A stretch of 64,000 bases of DNA from Calvatia gigantea. Lineage: Eukaryota; Basidiomycota; Agaricomycetes; Agaricales; Lycoperdaceae. The stretch lies in contig JACAAK010000006.1 in NCBI GenBank assembly GCA_025093985.1, positions 1,116,001 through 1,180,000 on the forward strand, written 5' to 3'. This document shows, one piece after another, positions 24,834 to 33,979 of this stretch; position 1 is the stretch's first letter, and each line of letters begins with the position of its first letter. A program made the position numbers and the translations under genes. The notes under the pieces were generated by a model. The model made no database searches and was not told the origin of the DNA. It was given only the letters and a program-made list of their open reading frames with translations.

Positions 24834-25457
24834 TGTTACGAACTTACCACACCCCCGGACTCTCCGCACTAACGTATTAACTTTCCAAATGGACTTCCCA
24901 CTCTTTTCTTGTATACCCCGGTCCGTTCTTTATTTATTCATCACATGTACTTCTACCTTTGCTTCTTATGATTCATTCTGAATCATGTTCCTGTTTCACC
25001 TTCATCTTTCCCATCATCGTACTTCTCTTTACCTGACTCCGTCTTCTTATGACTCGTACTCGTTCTTCTATTCATTCCACCTATCCCCATGATTCCTTAA
25101 ATTACCAATTAACCCGTAGTAGTTCTCATTGACTCATATTTACTTACTACGTAATCTCTCATCTCGTATTCGTAGCTAGTATATAAACCTTAAGTAGTAC
25201 TTTGTATTACTTTAGGTTATTCTAGTAACAAGCTTCCTTATCTTCGCTCGTCTGCTACAAGGCTAACAACCTTGGGGACTGCAGTGACATTTAACTCGGA
25301 CTTCTCAGGCAAGCGCGAGCTTCTACTCGAGGGAGCGATCCGAAGCCTGCACAGAAGTCATTGAGACTTGTCAAATACTCCTGGGCTATAGCGTTGAACC
25401 TCTCCCTGAGTGGAGACGATCCGGGCCCGGTTGCGAAGTAAGGTAACGCACGTAACA
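24834..25457 (+). repeat. 5' LTR of B (624 bp)
   Basis: TGTTACGAAC to CACGTAACA. Differs from the 3' LTR at CTCCGCA, TACGTAA, AAGCGCG and CCCGGTT, where the 3' copy has TG or CA in place of CG. Confidence 0.97.
25181..25223 (+). promoter_or_regulatory. TATA box and self-primer segment of the B LTR
   Basis: ATATAAA at 25181-25187 is followed 33 bases after its start by AGGTTATTCT (25214-25223), close to the expected RNA start. That segment is the reverse complement of the primer site at 25460-25469. The mRNA 5' end could therefore fold back as primer. Confidence 0.65.
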
Positions 25458-25459
25458 TA

Positions 25460-25469
25460 AGAATAACCT
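25460..25469 (+). promoter_or_regulatory. Primer binding site of B (self-priming type)
   Basis: AGAATAACCT, two bases after the LTR end, complementary over ten bases to 25214-25223. No TGG-type tRNA site is present at this place. Conserved in D. Confidence 0.65.
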
Positions 25470-25572
25470 CCCTTCTCTCGTTTCTATACGACTCCAGTTT
25501 CTTACGGCCAGCTTCTGCCGACTATCCCTCCATCCAGTTGACGTCGAGAAGCCTTCCCGGTAATAGGGTTAA

Positions 25573-27681
25573 GAAGAGTGGAACTTCGGGTCCACTAATT
25601 TGTTTATCTGTCCTCCGCTAAGTAGCGTTGAGAAGAGCGGGCCTGGCTACCGCTATCTGTCTTTCTTCACCACGTCGCGAAAAGGGAAATGTCCCTTACA
25701 CCCTCCTTCCTCATCTCCAGAACGATCATTCCATACACCAACCCAACACTCATTCGAATCTCCTACTACTCCCCCACCTAAACAAACTCATCAACCAGAA
25801 GGACCTTCTGCACCATTCCTAGAAAGGATTTATCATACCCCACGCACTAGATCACAAAAACCGAAACTACTACAAGAATTACCAGCACCTACTAGAAAAT
25901 CCACTGAGCCTGAACCACCGAAACCAACACAAAGTGGCAAATTCAACTATTTTCGACCCGATTCACCCGAGCAAGGTCCACCTCAAGAGTCACCGCCACA
26001 GACACCATCCAGAGCCGTATCCCCTTCCCAATTCGGAATCGAAAACCCCCACATCTTACCATCCGTCCTTGAAGACGACAAAGACAACGAGATGTTCCAT
26101 CAGCTGCCCGAACATCCATCTGACTTCCAAGACATCCTCAATCAAGAAGGAACCCATCTTATATACACTCCAGACACCCTCGAATACCCAGATATCCCGG
26201 GTTTTGAATCACAAGAACCAATTCATCCAGAAATCGAAGGCATGGCTACTTCCACTCAAACGCAAACTGAAACAAATAATGAGCCAACCGACCAACCACC
26301 ACCACCACCCCGATCAGGAGCTACAACTCCCATCTTCGGAATTGGACGACGAAGAACACCTGGAGAAGATCCTCCCCGTAGAGGTCGACAAGGAAGAGCG
26401 CCCTCTCCCTCCCCTCCCTCTTCACGAAACTCCAGCCATGGTTCATTCACTCCGTCCTCTTTCTCCACTGGAAGAGAAGGAGGAGGTCGACGAAGACATC
26501 GTACTCCAGCCATTCAATTTGTAGGAAACGATGGAAATTCAAAAGAAATCGGACAAAAGCCACCAAACTTCGATGGAACAAACCCCCGATTTAAAACCTG
26601 GTGGATGCTAGTCAAAAACTATCTCGAAATGAACCCTAGAGCATTTACGGATGACCAACGACAGATCAGATTCGTCCTCGGCCTTATGGTCGAAGGGAAA
26701 GCCGGATCCTGGTCTGAACAATATTACAAAAGCCGAATTACCGATGCCTGTGGAAAGCCAATCCCTTGGAGATACTCTACCTTCGAAGAATTCGAAATTG
26801 AAATCTTGAAACACTTCACTCCAGTAGACGAACAAATCACTGCGCGAAGACAATGGTACGAATTGAAGCAAAATAAGTCCTCTGCAGCAGACTTTAATCT
26901 TGAATTCCAATGCCTTGCATCTATCGGAGGAATTCAAGACAATGAAGCATTAATTGAACAATATAAACGAGGACTCAATCCTAGTCTCGCAAGAGAAGTA
27001 TGGACTAGAAAAAAAGGACCACCCGAAACCATTGCTGAATGGTATACCGATGCAGTACGACGAGACTCTGTCAATCGTCAAGCCGACGCAATGTGGCCTA
27101 GAAACTTCCCTCGAAACCCAACCCCCTACCAACCACCCCGTTTCCAACCAACCTACCACACTCGTTTTCAATCAAATCGCCAACCTGCACGAACCATACA
27201 CGAAGTACAGGCAGAACCTCAAGACCCCTACGAACCACCTTACGAAGACGAAGAACTGTATCCTCCAGAACAAGACTACACTCACGAAGACTACGACTTG
27301 GATGACCCCGAATTACAACTAAACGCTGTATTTACTGCTGAGCAAGTCGCTCGCTACAAAGCTGGGAAATGCATAGGCTGCGGAAAATTTGGACACCTTA
27401 TCAGCAATTGTCCAAATCCTGACCCAAACCTGTCCAAGGAAAAACCACCTCCTAGACGACCCCACCCGCCACAAAGAAGATTCATGCAACCACCCCGTTA
27501 TGCACAACCCTCACAACCTCAAGCTTCCAGGAATTACTCCGGTGCCGCCCCAAATCAAACCCGAAAGATCTCTGCACTCGATATCCAAGCAATGATCAGA
27601 GAACTCCCAATGGACAAAAGAATGGAATTCAGAGAAGCATATATCTCTGATCCAATGCTCAAGCCCTTCGGGGATTTTTGA
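25573..27681 (+). CDS. gag: Gag of B (Gyp1)
   Basis: The frame is open from 25573, but the first in-frame ATG is at 26092, giving 530 residues. The upstream 170 codons look coding-like (Pro-rich, and recognisable in C) yet have no ATG. A near-cognate start, or a spliced leader, is possible. Contents: Pro/Ser/Glu-rich N-terminus, an Arg-rich patch (about 26340-26520), the gypsy Gag capsid domain (PPNFDGTNPRFKTWW to LNPSLAREVW, about 26560-27010), acidic linker, one CX2CX4HX4C knuckle (27370-27411), and a Pro-rich tail. The stop TGA at 27679-27681 overlaps the proposed -1 shift. No internal stop. Confidence 0.9.
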   Translation, partial: EEWNFGSTNLFICPPLSSVEKSGPGYRYLSFFTTSRKGKCPLHPPSSSPERSFHTPTQHSFESPTTPPPKQTHQPEGPSAPFLERIYHTPRTRSQKPKLLQELPAPTRKSTEPEPPKPTQSGKFNYFRPDSPEQGPPQESPPQTPSRAVSPSQFGIENPHILPSVLEDDKDNEMFHQLPEHPSDFQDILNQEGTHLIYTPDTLEYPDIPGFESQEPIHPEIEGMATSTQTQTETNNEPTDQPPPPPRSGATTPIFGIGRRRTPGEDPPRRGRQGRAPSPSPPSSRNSSHGSFTPSSFSTGREGGGRRRHRTPAIQFVGNDGNSKEIGQKPPNFDGTNPRFKTWWMLVKNYLEMNPRAFTDDQRQIRFVLGLMVEGKAGSWSEQYYKSRITDACGKPIPWRYSTFEEFEIEILKHFTPVDEQITARRQWYELKQNKSSAADFNLEFQCLASIGGIQDNEALIEQYKRGLNPSLAREVWTRKKGPPETIAEWYTDAVRRDSVNRQADAMWPRNFPRNPTPYQPPRFQPTYHTRFQSNRQPARTIHEVQAEPQDPYEPPYEDEELYPPEQDYTHEDYDLDDPELQLNAVFTAEQVARYKAGKCIGCGKFGHLISNCPNPDPNLSKEKPPPRRPHPPQRRFMQPPRYAQPSQPQASRNYSGAAPNQTRKISALDIQAMIRELPMDKRMEFREAYISDPMLKPFGDF
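27675..27681 (+). other. Probable -1 frameshift site between gag and pol (Gyp1)
   Basis: The run TTTTTGA places Phe codon TTT before the gag stop TGA. Slipping back one base re-pairs TTT and opens the pol frame (TTG AAG GCG). The same run is present in A (375-381) and in old C (37656-37664, reverse). Confidence 0.55.
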
Positions 27682-30600
27682 AGGCGTCACCCGATCCTGT
27701 AAAGGAATCGCTGGGTGACCCACAAATCAATCTAATAAAACTCCCTACCTCGGACAATAAAGCATCAATCTTCCTCCCTATCAAACTCAATCAGAACCAT
27801 CTACGAAATATCCCAGTCACCGCTCTAATTGACTCGGGAGCCCAAGGAAACTTCATCTCCTCGAATTTTACAAACACCTACGGACTACAAACACGCCCTA
27901 TCAAACATCCTATCAAAGTATCCAATGCGGATGGAACTCCCAACGAAAATGGATCAATCTATGAAAGCGTAGAATTGAACGCTTTAATTGATGGAAAACA
28001 ATGCCAATTCGAAGCCTACGTCTCAGGAATAGGATCCAAAGATCTAATCCTAGGATACCCATGGCTACAACAAACGAATCCAGACATAAATTGGACTACT
28101 CAAGAGTTCAAATGGCGAAACAATGACAACATCATACCCTTAATCGTAAAATCCACAAACGGACCTACCACCATCAATGAAATCGCCTTAGATATCCATG
28201 GAATGAATGATACCGAACGCTACACCTACCTAGATGAAGACTTTGACCCATTTGCTGTAAAAGTCTTTGAAGCGATTGTCCATTCGGAAGAACCTGAACT
28301 CTCTATCGATGAACTCAAACTCTACTTGGAAAACATTGATTTCGACGAATTCCATTTGGAACATGAACTCTACGAAATCACTCAAACTCCACATGAACTC
28401 GAAATCAATACGAAGATCACCCAAGCTACAAGTCTCGCACAAAAATCAACCCCAAAAACCGATACAAAGGTACCCAGGAAATACAAGAAATTCGCTTCAC
28501 TCTTCGACACGAAGAAATCTGAACGATTCCCCCCTCCCAGACCATACGACCATAAAATCGAACTCTTGGATACCTTTAAACCAGAACTAGGGAAAACGTA
28601 CCCCTTATCACCCCTTGAAACCGAAGAACTCAAGAAGTTCATAAACGAAAACCTCCGAAAAGGATACATCCGAGAATCTGAATCTCCCATGGCCTCATCC
28701 TTCTTTTTCGTAGGAAAGAAGGATGGGAAACTTCGGCCATGCCAAGATTACCGTTACCTAAATAAACATACCAAGAAGAATGCGTACCCTATTCCTATGA
28801 TAACAACAATTATGGACAAACTTCAAGGAGCAAAACTATTCACAAAAATGGACGTCCGACTCGGATACAACAACATTCGTATTCGAGAAGGAGACCAATG
28901 GAAAGCCGCATTCAAAACTCCAATCGGACTTTACGAGCCAAATGTCATGTTCTTTGGAATGTGCAACTCCCCAGCCACCTTCCAAAAGATGATGGACACC
29001 ATATTCGCAAAAATGCTAGATAAAGGAGGAATTATAATCTATATGGACGACATTCTCATCTACGCAAAAACTCAGGAAGAAATGGATCGCCTTACCTTGG
29101 AAGCACTCCAGGTCTTGAAAGACAATGATCTATACCTGAAACTAGAAAAATGTGAATTCGATAAAACCCATCTAGAATATCTCGGCATGATAATCTCCCC
29201 CGACAAGATCGAAATGGACAACACCAAACTCCGTGGAATAGAAGAATGGCCCTTACCCCGCACTACCCGCGATGTCAGAAAATTCATGGGATTCTGTAAC
29301 TTCTACCGAAAATTCATACATCGCTATGCCGACATCTCTCGGCCGCTTAATGCTCTTCTATCCAAAACAAAGAAATTCGAATGGGAATACAAAGCAAACG
29401 AAGCCTTCAGCCAACTTAAATCCGAATTCATGAAGAAACCCGTTTTGCTGATGCCAGACCAAACAAAACCCTTCTTTATCGAAACCGATGCCTCAAAATA
29501 TGCCTTAGGAGCAGTCTTATCACAGCAAGACATGAACGGAAACTACCACCCAGTAGCTTTCCTATCCAAAGCATTCAATCCTACCCAACGAAACTACGAA
29601 ATACACGACAGGGAACTCCTTGCCATAATCACAGCACTAGAAGAATGGCGACACTACCTAGAAGGAGCCCAACAGCGCATAACCATACGAACTGATCACA
29701 AGAACCTCACCTTTTGGAGAAAACCCCAAAATATCTCCAGAAGACAAGCTCGATGGCTTGGTTTCCTCTCACACTTCGACTTCGCAATTGAACACGTCCC
29801 AGGAACCAAAATACCTGCCGCCGATGCCCTCTCACGTCGACCAGATCACACCCCAGATGATGACAATGACAACGAAAATGTTATTGTCTTACCCGAGGAA
29901 GTATTCCTCAGGGAAATCACTGCATTACCAGACGAACTGTTCATCTCCATGGTTGATCAGGAATTACAGAATGACATCGTAAAATCATCGAAATATGACG
30001 AAATCACCATGGAAGCCATGAAACGACTTCTATCAGAATCACCAGAAGCAATAAATCCAAAATACGGGATGATTCCCCGGCCACATGGACATCTTATGAC
30101 ATTCGAAGGAAAGGTCATCATCCCAGAAGACATGGAACTCCGCCGACGTGTCATCCAACGATACCACGACCACCCTTCGATCGGACACCCTGGAGAACAA
30201 GAAACTTATCGCCTCGCCAAAGCTGAAGTATATTGGCCAGGAATGAGTACCTTCGTACGAAATTATGTTAAAGGATGCAGCGAATGCCAACAATTCAAAA
30301 TTAACCGAAATCCTTCCCACCCTTCATTGCAACCGATACCACCGCCAATATCTACTAGACCATTCGCCCATATCGCTATGGATCTGCTGACCGATTTACC
30401 AAAATCCCACGGATTCGACTCAATTCTGTCCATAGTGGACCATGGACTTACGAAGGGGGTAATTCTCACTCCTTGTACAAAGGAAATCACCGCCAAAGGA
30501 ATTGCCGACATAATTATAGACAAGGTCTACACCAGATTTGGACTACCGGACAAGATAATCTCCGACCGTGACCCCAGATTCCGAGCAAACTCCAGTCAAG

Positions 30601-31439
30601 CTCTCATGAAATGACTTGGAATCACCCAATCATTCTCATCAGCCTACCACCCTCAATCGGATGGAACAACAGAACGATTCAATCAGGAAATTGCAGCGTA
30701 CCTATCTATCTACTGTACAGGAAATCCCTCCTCCTGGTCTAAAGCGCTCCCAATCCTCAAATTCTCCCATAATTCACGAACACACTCTGACCGGAAACAA
30801 ACTCCTTTTGAACTCATGTACGGAACAAAACCCCATGGAATACCCACCATCCTGGAGGAATCAAACTTCACCACTACTGAAGAACGAATAGAACTCCTAG
30901 ACCATGCACGAAGAGAAGCAATTGCTGCCCACAAACTAGCTATGGAACGCATGGAACAACGAATCAAAGCAAAATTCAAACCCTTCACCCTAGGACAAAA
31001 AGTGTGGCTTGAACGGAGAAACCTGAAACTCCCATTCAAATCAAACAAGATCGCACCAAAACGCCTCGGACCATTTACCATCAAAGAAGTCTTATCGCCA
31101 CTCTCCTACTGACTGAAACTACCTGAAACATGGAAAATTCACAACATATTCCATGCTACCCTTCTCTCCGAATACACCGAAAACAATACCCATGGATCAA
31201 ATCCACAACCACCTCTCCCTGACATAATAGAAGGAGAAGAAGAATATGAAATCGAAGGTATCTTGAACCATAGAACCAAGAATAAACAAAGGGAATACTA
31301 TATCAAGTGGAAAGGTTACAGCCACGAAGAAAACTCTTGGGAAAACGAAGCACAACTCTTACCACATGCCCAAGAACTGTTACGAAAATACCAACGAGAA
31401 CACCACCTAACCCCCATCCCATCTAAAAGATATAAATAA
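27678..31439 (+). pseudogene. pol: Pol of B: protease, RT, RNase H, integrase, chromodomain (two nonsense codons)
   Basis: 1254 codons in one frame. Protease LIDSGAQGNFIS (about 27825-27870). RT with CQDYRYLNK, FTKMDVRLGYNNIRI, FGMCNSPATF and YMDD in IIIYMDDILI (29040-29060). RNase H with IETDASKYALG, HDRELLAI and RTDHKNL. Integrase with the HPSIGH ... CSECQQ finger (30170-30300) and DD35E core (MDLLTDLP, SDRDPRF, TTERFNQE). GPY-like region, then chromodomain (EEEYEIEG to SWENEAQLL, 31236-31380), which in chromoviruses targets integration to modified histone. TGA at 30612-30614 (CGA in A) is inside integrase, and TGA at 31110-31112 (CGA in A) precedes the chromodomain. Otherwise intact. Confidence 0.95.
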
Positions 31440-31500
31440 TCCAGGATTCGCCCAACTTCTCCATCATTCCTCAACAGCACTTCTACAAACCGAACTACCA

Positions 31501-33318
31501 ATGGCACCAACCCAGAAAAACTACAAGAAGGGAAAGAAAGCGGCTATTGTAGCCTCATCCCCCTCTCCTTCCCTCTCTTCCATCTCCTCCCTTTCTACTA
31601 AAAACAATTCTCCAGTCAGAAAAGCCCATTCTCTCCCCTCCTCCCCTCATATTTCTATATCCTACCCTCCCACCGTCACACCTGTGGGCCACGAAACCCC
31701 AATTCTCCCTACCGTCCAAGTTAACGAACTGCTCGAAAAGCCTATTATCACCCTCCCGAATGCCATCTTCACCAAAGACGAGCTCCAACAATTCGCGGAC
31801 CAGAACAAACAATTCTGGGTCGACGTCTTCATCGGCCCAGATTGCGTCTACATTCCCCCCTCCACCGAATCATCTCCCAGTACCCCCTGGGATAAACTCA
31901 CCTACCCAACAAGAATGGGAAGCAGCTCCGCTGTATCCCAACTTCATCCCCAGCAGCCAAACATATCAAATCCACCCAACAACCCCGAACCAAGAGACCC
32001 GCCAGTCTCTTTCTCCAACGTCGTCGCCGGAACCACTCCCCATACCGCCACCTACGACACGAAATCAACCCCACAGTGACTCCTCTGGTCGCCAAAACCA
32101 AAGTACGTCTACCCAATCCGGGCTGACAACCCCACCCCAACACTCCCCTCGGAGCGAGCTGGGATCCCGAAATCTATTAGGGCAGAACTTCCTGTCCTTG
32201 ACCAACGACACATTCCCCCCTCCACCGCCGGCCCCTCTCCAAAGTCCCCCACCGCTGCCACTGTCAACCCGAAACCCCCCAGGACAGCCTGGGACGAACT
32301 ACACCCCACTGAGCACTCGGCCGCGGGTTACATCGCAGCCAACCCATCCGACCGAGACCCCGACAGGCAAAGCAGCTTCTCCCCCGAGCCCTCCTCTGCG
32401 AACGATAGACCTTCGCCCATGGAGTTATGGGCTAGAACTGATTTCTCATCTGAGGGATCCCTCCGCACGATGGTCCTCAAGGGAGGCCATCGAACTCGCT
32501 TCCGCACCGAATATCTACATAATGCCAATCAGCGAAATCACTGGCACTTTATCTGCGACGCCATTTCACAGCTCGAACATCTTTCTCGGGATTATGAGCA
32601 CGCTACCGATCGAGCGGCCCTATTTATCCAGGCATCACGAAGCCTTGGATTACCTCAGGCTTACGCCCGCTACCTCAACGAGCATAGCGTTAAGCCTATC
32701 CCACCCAACCAGCAAACTGGCCCTTCTAAGGTCAGACCACACCAACGAGCCGATTCCCCCGCGAGAAACTCCTCCCCCGAACCGCATGTACCTTCCTCCT
32801 CCACATCTCTCCCATCCAGATGGACACATCCCACCCGAACGATTCGAAACGGCCATACACAACTTAATGGGCCAACTGGACCAACTTCTGAACCTCAGAA
32901 GTCTATTCGAAAACCCCTCGGCCCTAACTCAGGACGAGGAAGAACCCCAATCCAACCCCGAGCTATGAACAACCCGAACTTCGACCCGAAGGCCTTTTGC
33001 GAAAAATGTGCCAAACTTCACCTCCCTGCCATAGGTCACTGGGCCAGCGACTGTGCCCACACCACTTGTCCTATCTGTCGAAAAACTCGCCCTGGCCATT
33101 ACCGCTGGACTTGCCCCCAATACTTCTGCTGACTCTGCGAAACTCTCAACCCGAAACATAAGCCAGAAGATTGTCCAAAATACGTCGACCACGTTCAAGC
33201 CGTGGAAAATATGAAACAACGTTTCCAAGAACAAGTCCTGGAAAACCCCCACGATGCCTTCAACGACGAATATTACGACGACGGGGTATCTTTGGACTAT
33301 TCTGTCCTATCCGCGTAA
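31501..33318 (+). pseudogene. Extra post-pol gene of B (Gyp1 ORF2) with three CCHC knuckles
   Basis: 606 codons in one frame, from MAPTQKNYKKGKKAA to DYSVLSA-TAA. Basic start, Ser/Pro-rich part, ordered segment at residues 85-120, long Pro-rich linker, a helical block (ICDAISQLEHLSRDYEHATDRAALFIQ, about 32550-32640), then three zinc knuckles: CX2CX9HX4C (from 32998), CX2CX6HX4C, and CX2CX6HX4C. TGA at 32077-32079 is CGA in A. TGA at 33130-33132 lies between the first two Cys of knuckle three and is also TGA in both C copies. The knuckles suggest nucleic-acid binding. The rest is unrecognised. Whether the product stops at knuckle two or reads through is open. Confidence 0.8.
31760..32968 (+). 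CDS. Overlapping ORF inside Gyp1 ORF2 (+1 frame), uncertain
   Basis: 402 codons open in the frame one base later than ORF2. The same frame is open across the whole comparable part of A (3236-3863) and in part of C (23567-23812). Its second half looks ordered (EAIELASAPNIYIMPISEITG, RHHEALDYLRL). It ends TGA at 32966-32968, overlapping the ATG at 32965-32967 that starts the knuckle region in the other frame (ATGA). Substitutions between B and C are spread evenly over codon positions in my rough count, which does not decide between the frames. It may be a by-product of C-rich composition. Confidence 0.35.
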   Translation: MPSSPKTSSNNSRTRTNNSGSTSSSAQIASTFPPPPNHLPVPPGINSPTQQEWEAAPLYPNFIPSSQTYQIHPTTPNQETRQSLSPTSSPEPLPIPPPTTRNQPHSDSSGRQNQSTSTQSGLTTPPQHSPRSELGSRNLLGQNFLSLTNDTFPPPPPAPLQSPPPLPLSTRNPPGQPGTNYTPLSTRPRVTSQPTHPTETPTGKAASPPSPPLRTIDLRPWSYGLELISHLRDPSARWSSREAIELASAPNIYIMPISEITGTLSATPFHSSNIFLGIMSTLPIERPYLSRHHEALDYLRLTPATSTSIALSLSHPTSKLALLRSDHTNEPIPPRETPPPNRMYLPPPHLSHPDGHIPPERFETAIHNLMGQLDQLLNLRSLFENPSALTQDEEEPQSNPEL

Positions 33319-33338
33319 ATTTCGGAGTAATTTACCTA

Positions 33339-33350
33339 GAGACGGGCTAA
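33339..33350 (+). promoter_or_regulatory. Polypurine tract of B
   Basis: GAGACGGGCTAA directly before the 3' LTR, preceded by conserved GGAGTAATTTACCTA. The same segment occurs in C and D and is missing in A. Confidence 0.55.
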
Positions 33351-33974
33351 TGTTACGAACTTACCACACCCCCGGACTCTCTGCACTAACGTATTAACTT
33401 TCCAAATGGACTTCCCACTCTTTTCTTGTATACCCCGGTCCGTTCTTTATTTATTCATCACATGTACTTCTACCTTTGCTTCTTATGATTCATTCTGAAT
33501 CATGTTCCTGTTTCACCTTCATCTTTCCCATCATCGTACTTCTCTTTACCTGACTCCGTCTTCTTATGACTCGTACTCGTTCTTCTATTCATTCCACCTA
33601 TCCCCATGATTCCTTAAATTACCAATTAACCCGTAGTAGTTCTCATTGACTCATATTTACTTACTACATAATCTCTCATCTCGTATTCGTAGCTAGTATA
33701 TAAACCTTAAGTAGTACTTTGTATTACTTTAGGTTATTCTAGTAACAAGCTTCCTTATCTTCGCTCGTCTGCTACAAGGCTAACAACCTTGGGGACTGCA
33801 GTGACATTTAACTCGGACTTCTCAGGCAAGCACGAGCTTCTACTCGAGGGAGCGATCCGAAGCCTGCACAGAAGTCATTGAGACTTGTCAAATACTCCTG
33901 GGCTATAGCGTTGAACCTCTCCCTGAGTGGAGACGATCCGGGCCCAGTTGCGAAGTAAGGTAACGCACGTAACA
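33351..33974 (+). repeat. 3' LTR of B (624 bp)
   Basis: Same ends and length as the 5' LTR, with four CpG transitions. Followed by target duplication GTATG. Confidence 0.97.
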
Positions 33975-33979
33975 GTATG

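Larger units (their letters stand above)
24834..33974 (+). mobile_element. Element B: complete Ty3/gypsy chromovirus (Gyp1), 9141 bp
   Basis: Two 624-base LTRs, flanked by GTATG on both sides (24829-24833 and 33975-33979). It is inserted in the chromodomain end of C. Gene order: leader, gag, pol (protease, RT, RNase H, integrase, chromodomain), extra gene. By eye the LTRs differ at four sites, all CpG transitions. Four in-frame TGA codons are present. For three of them A has CGA at the aligned position or the family pattern implies it, and the fourth is shared with C. Long but otherwise intact, so this is a young copy. Confidence 0.97.

Noticed and set aside
25934..26524. A 196-codon frame overlapping Gyp1 gag.
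   Set aside because: Runs in a second frame of the Pro-rich gag part and gives low-complexity His/Pro sequence; shadow of gag.
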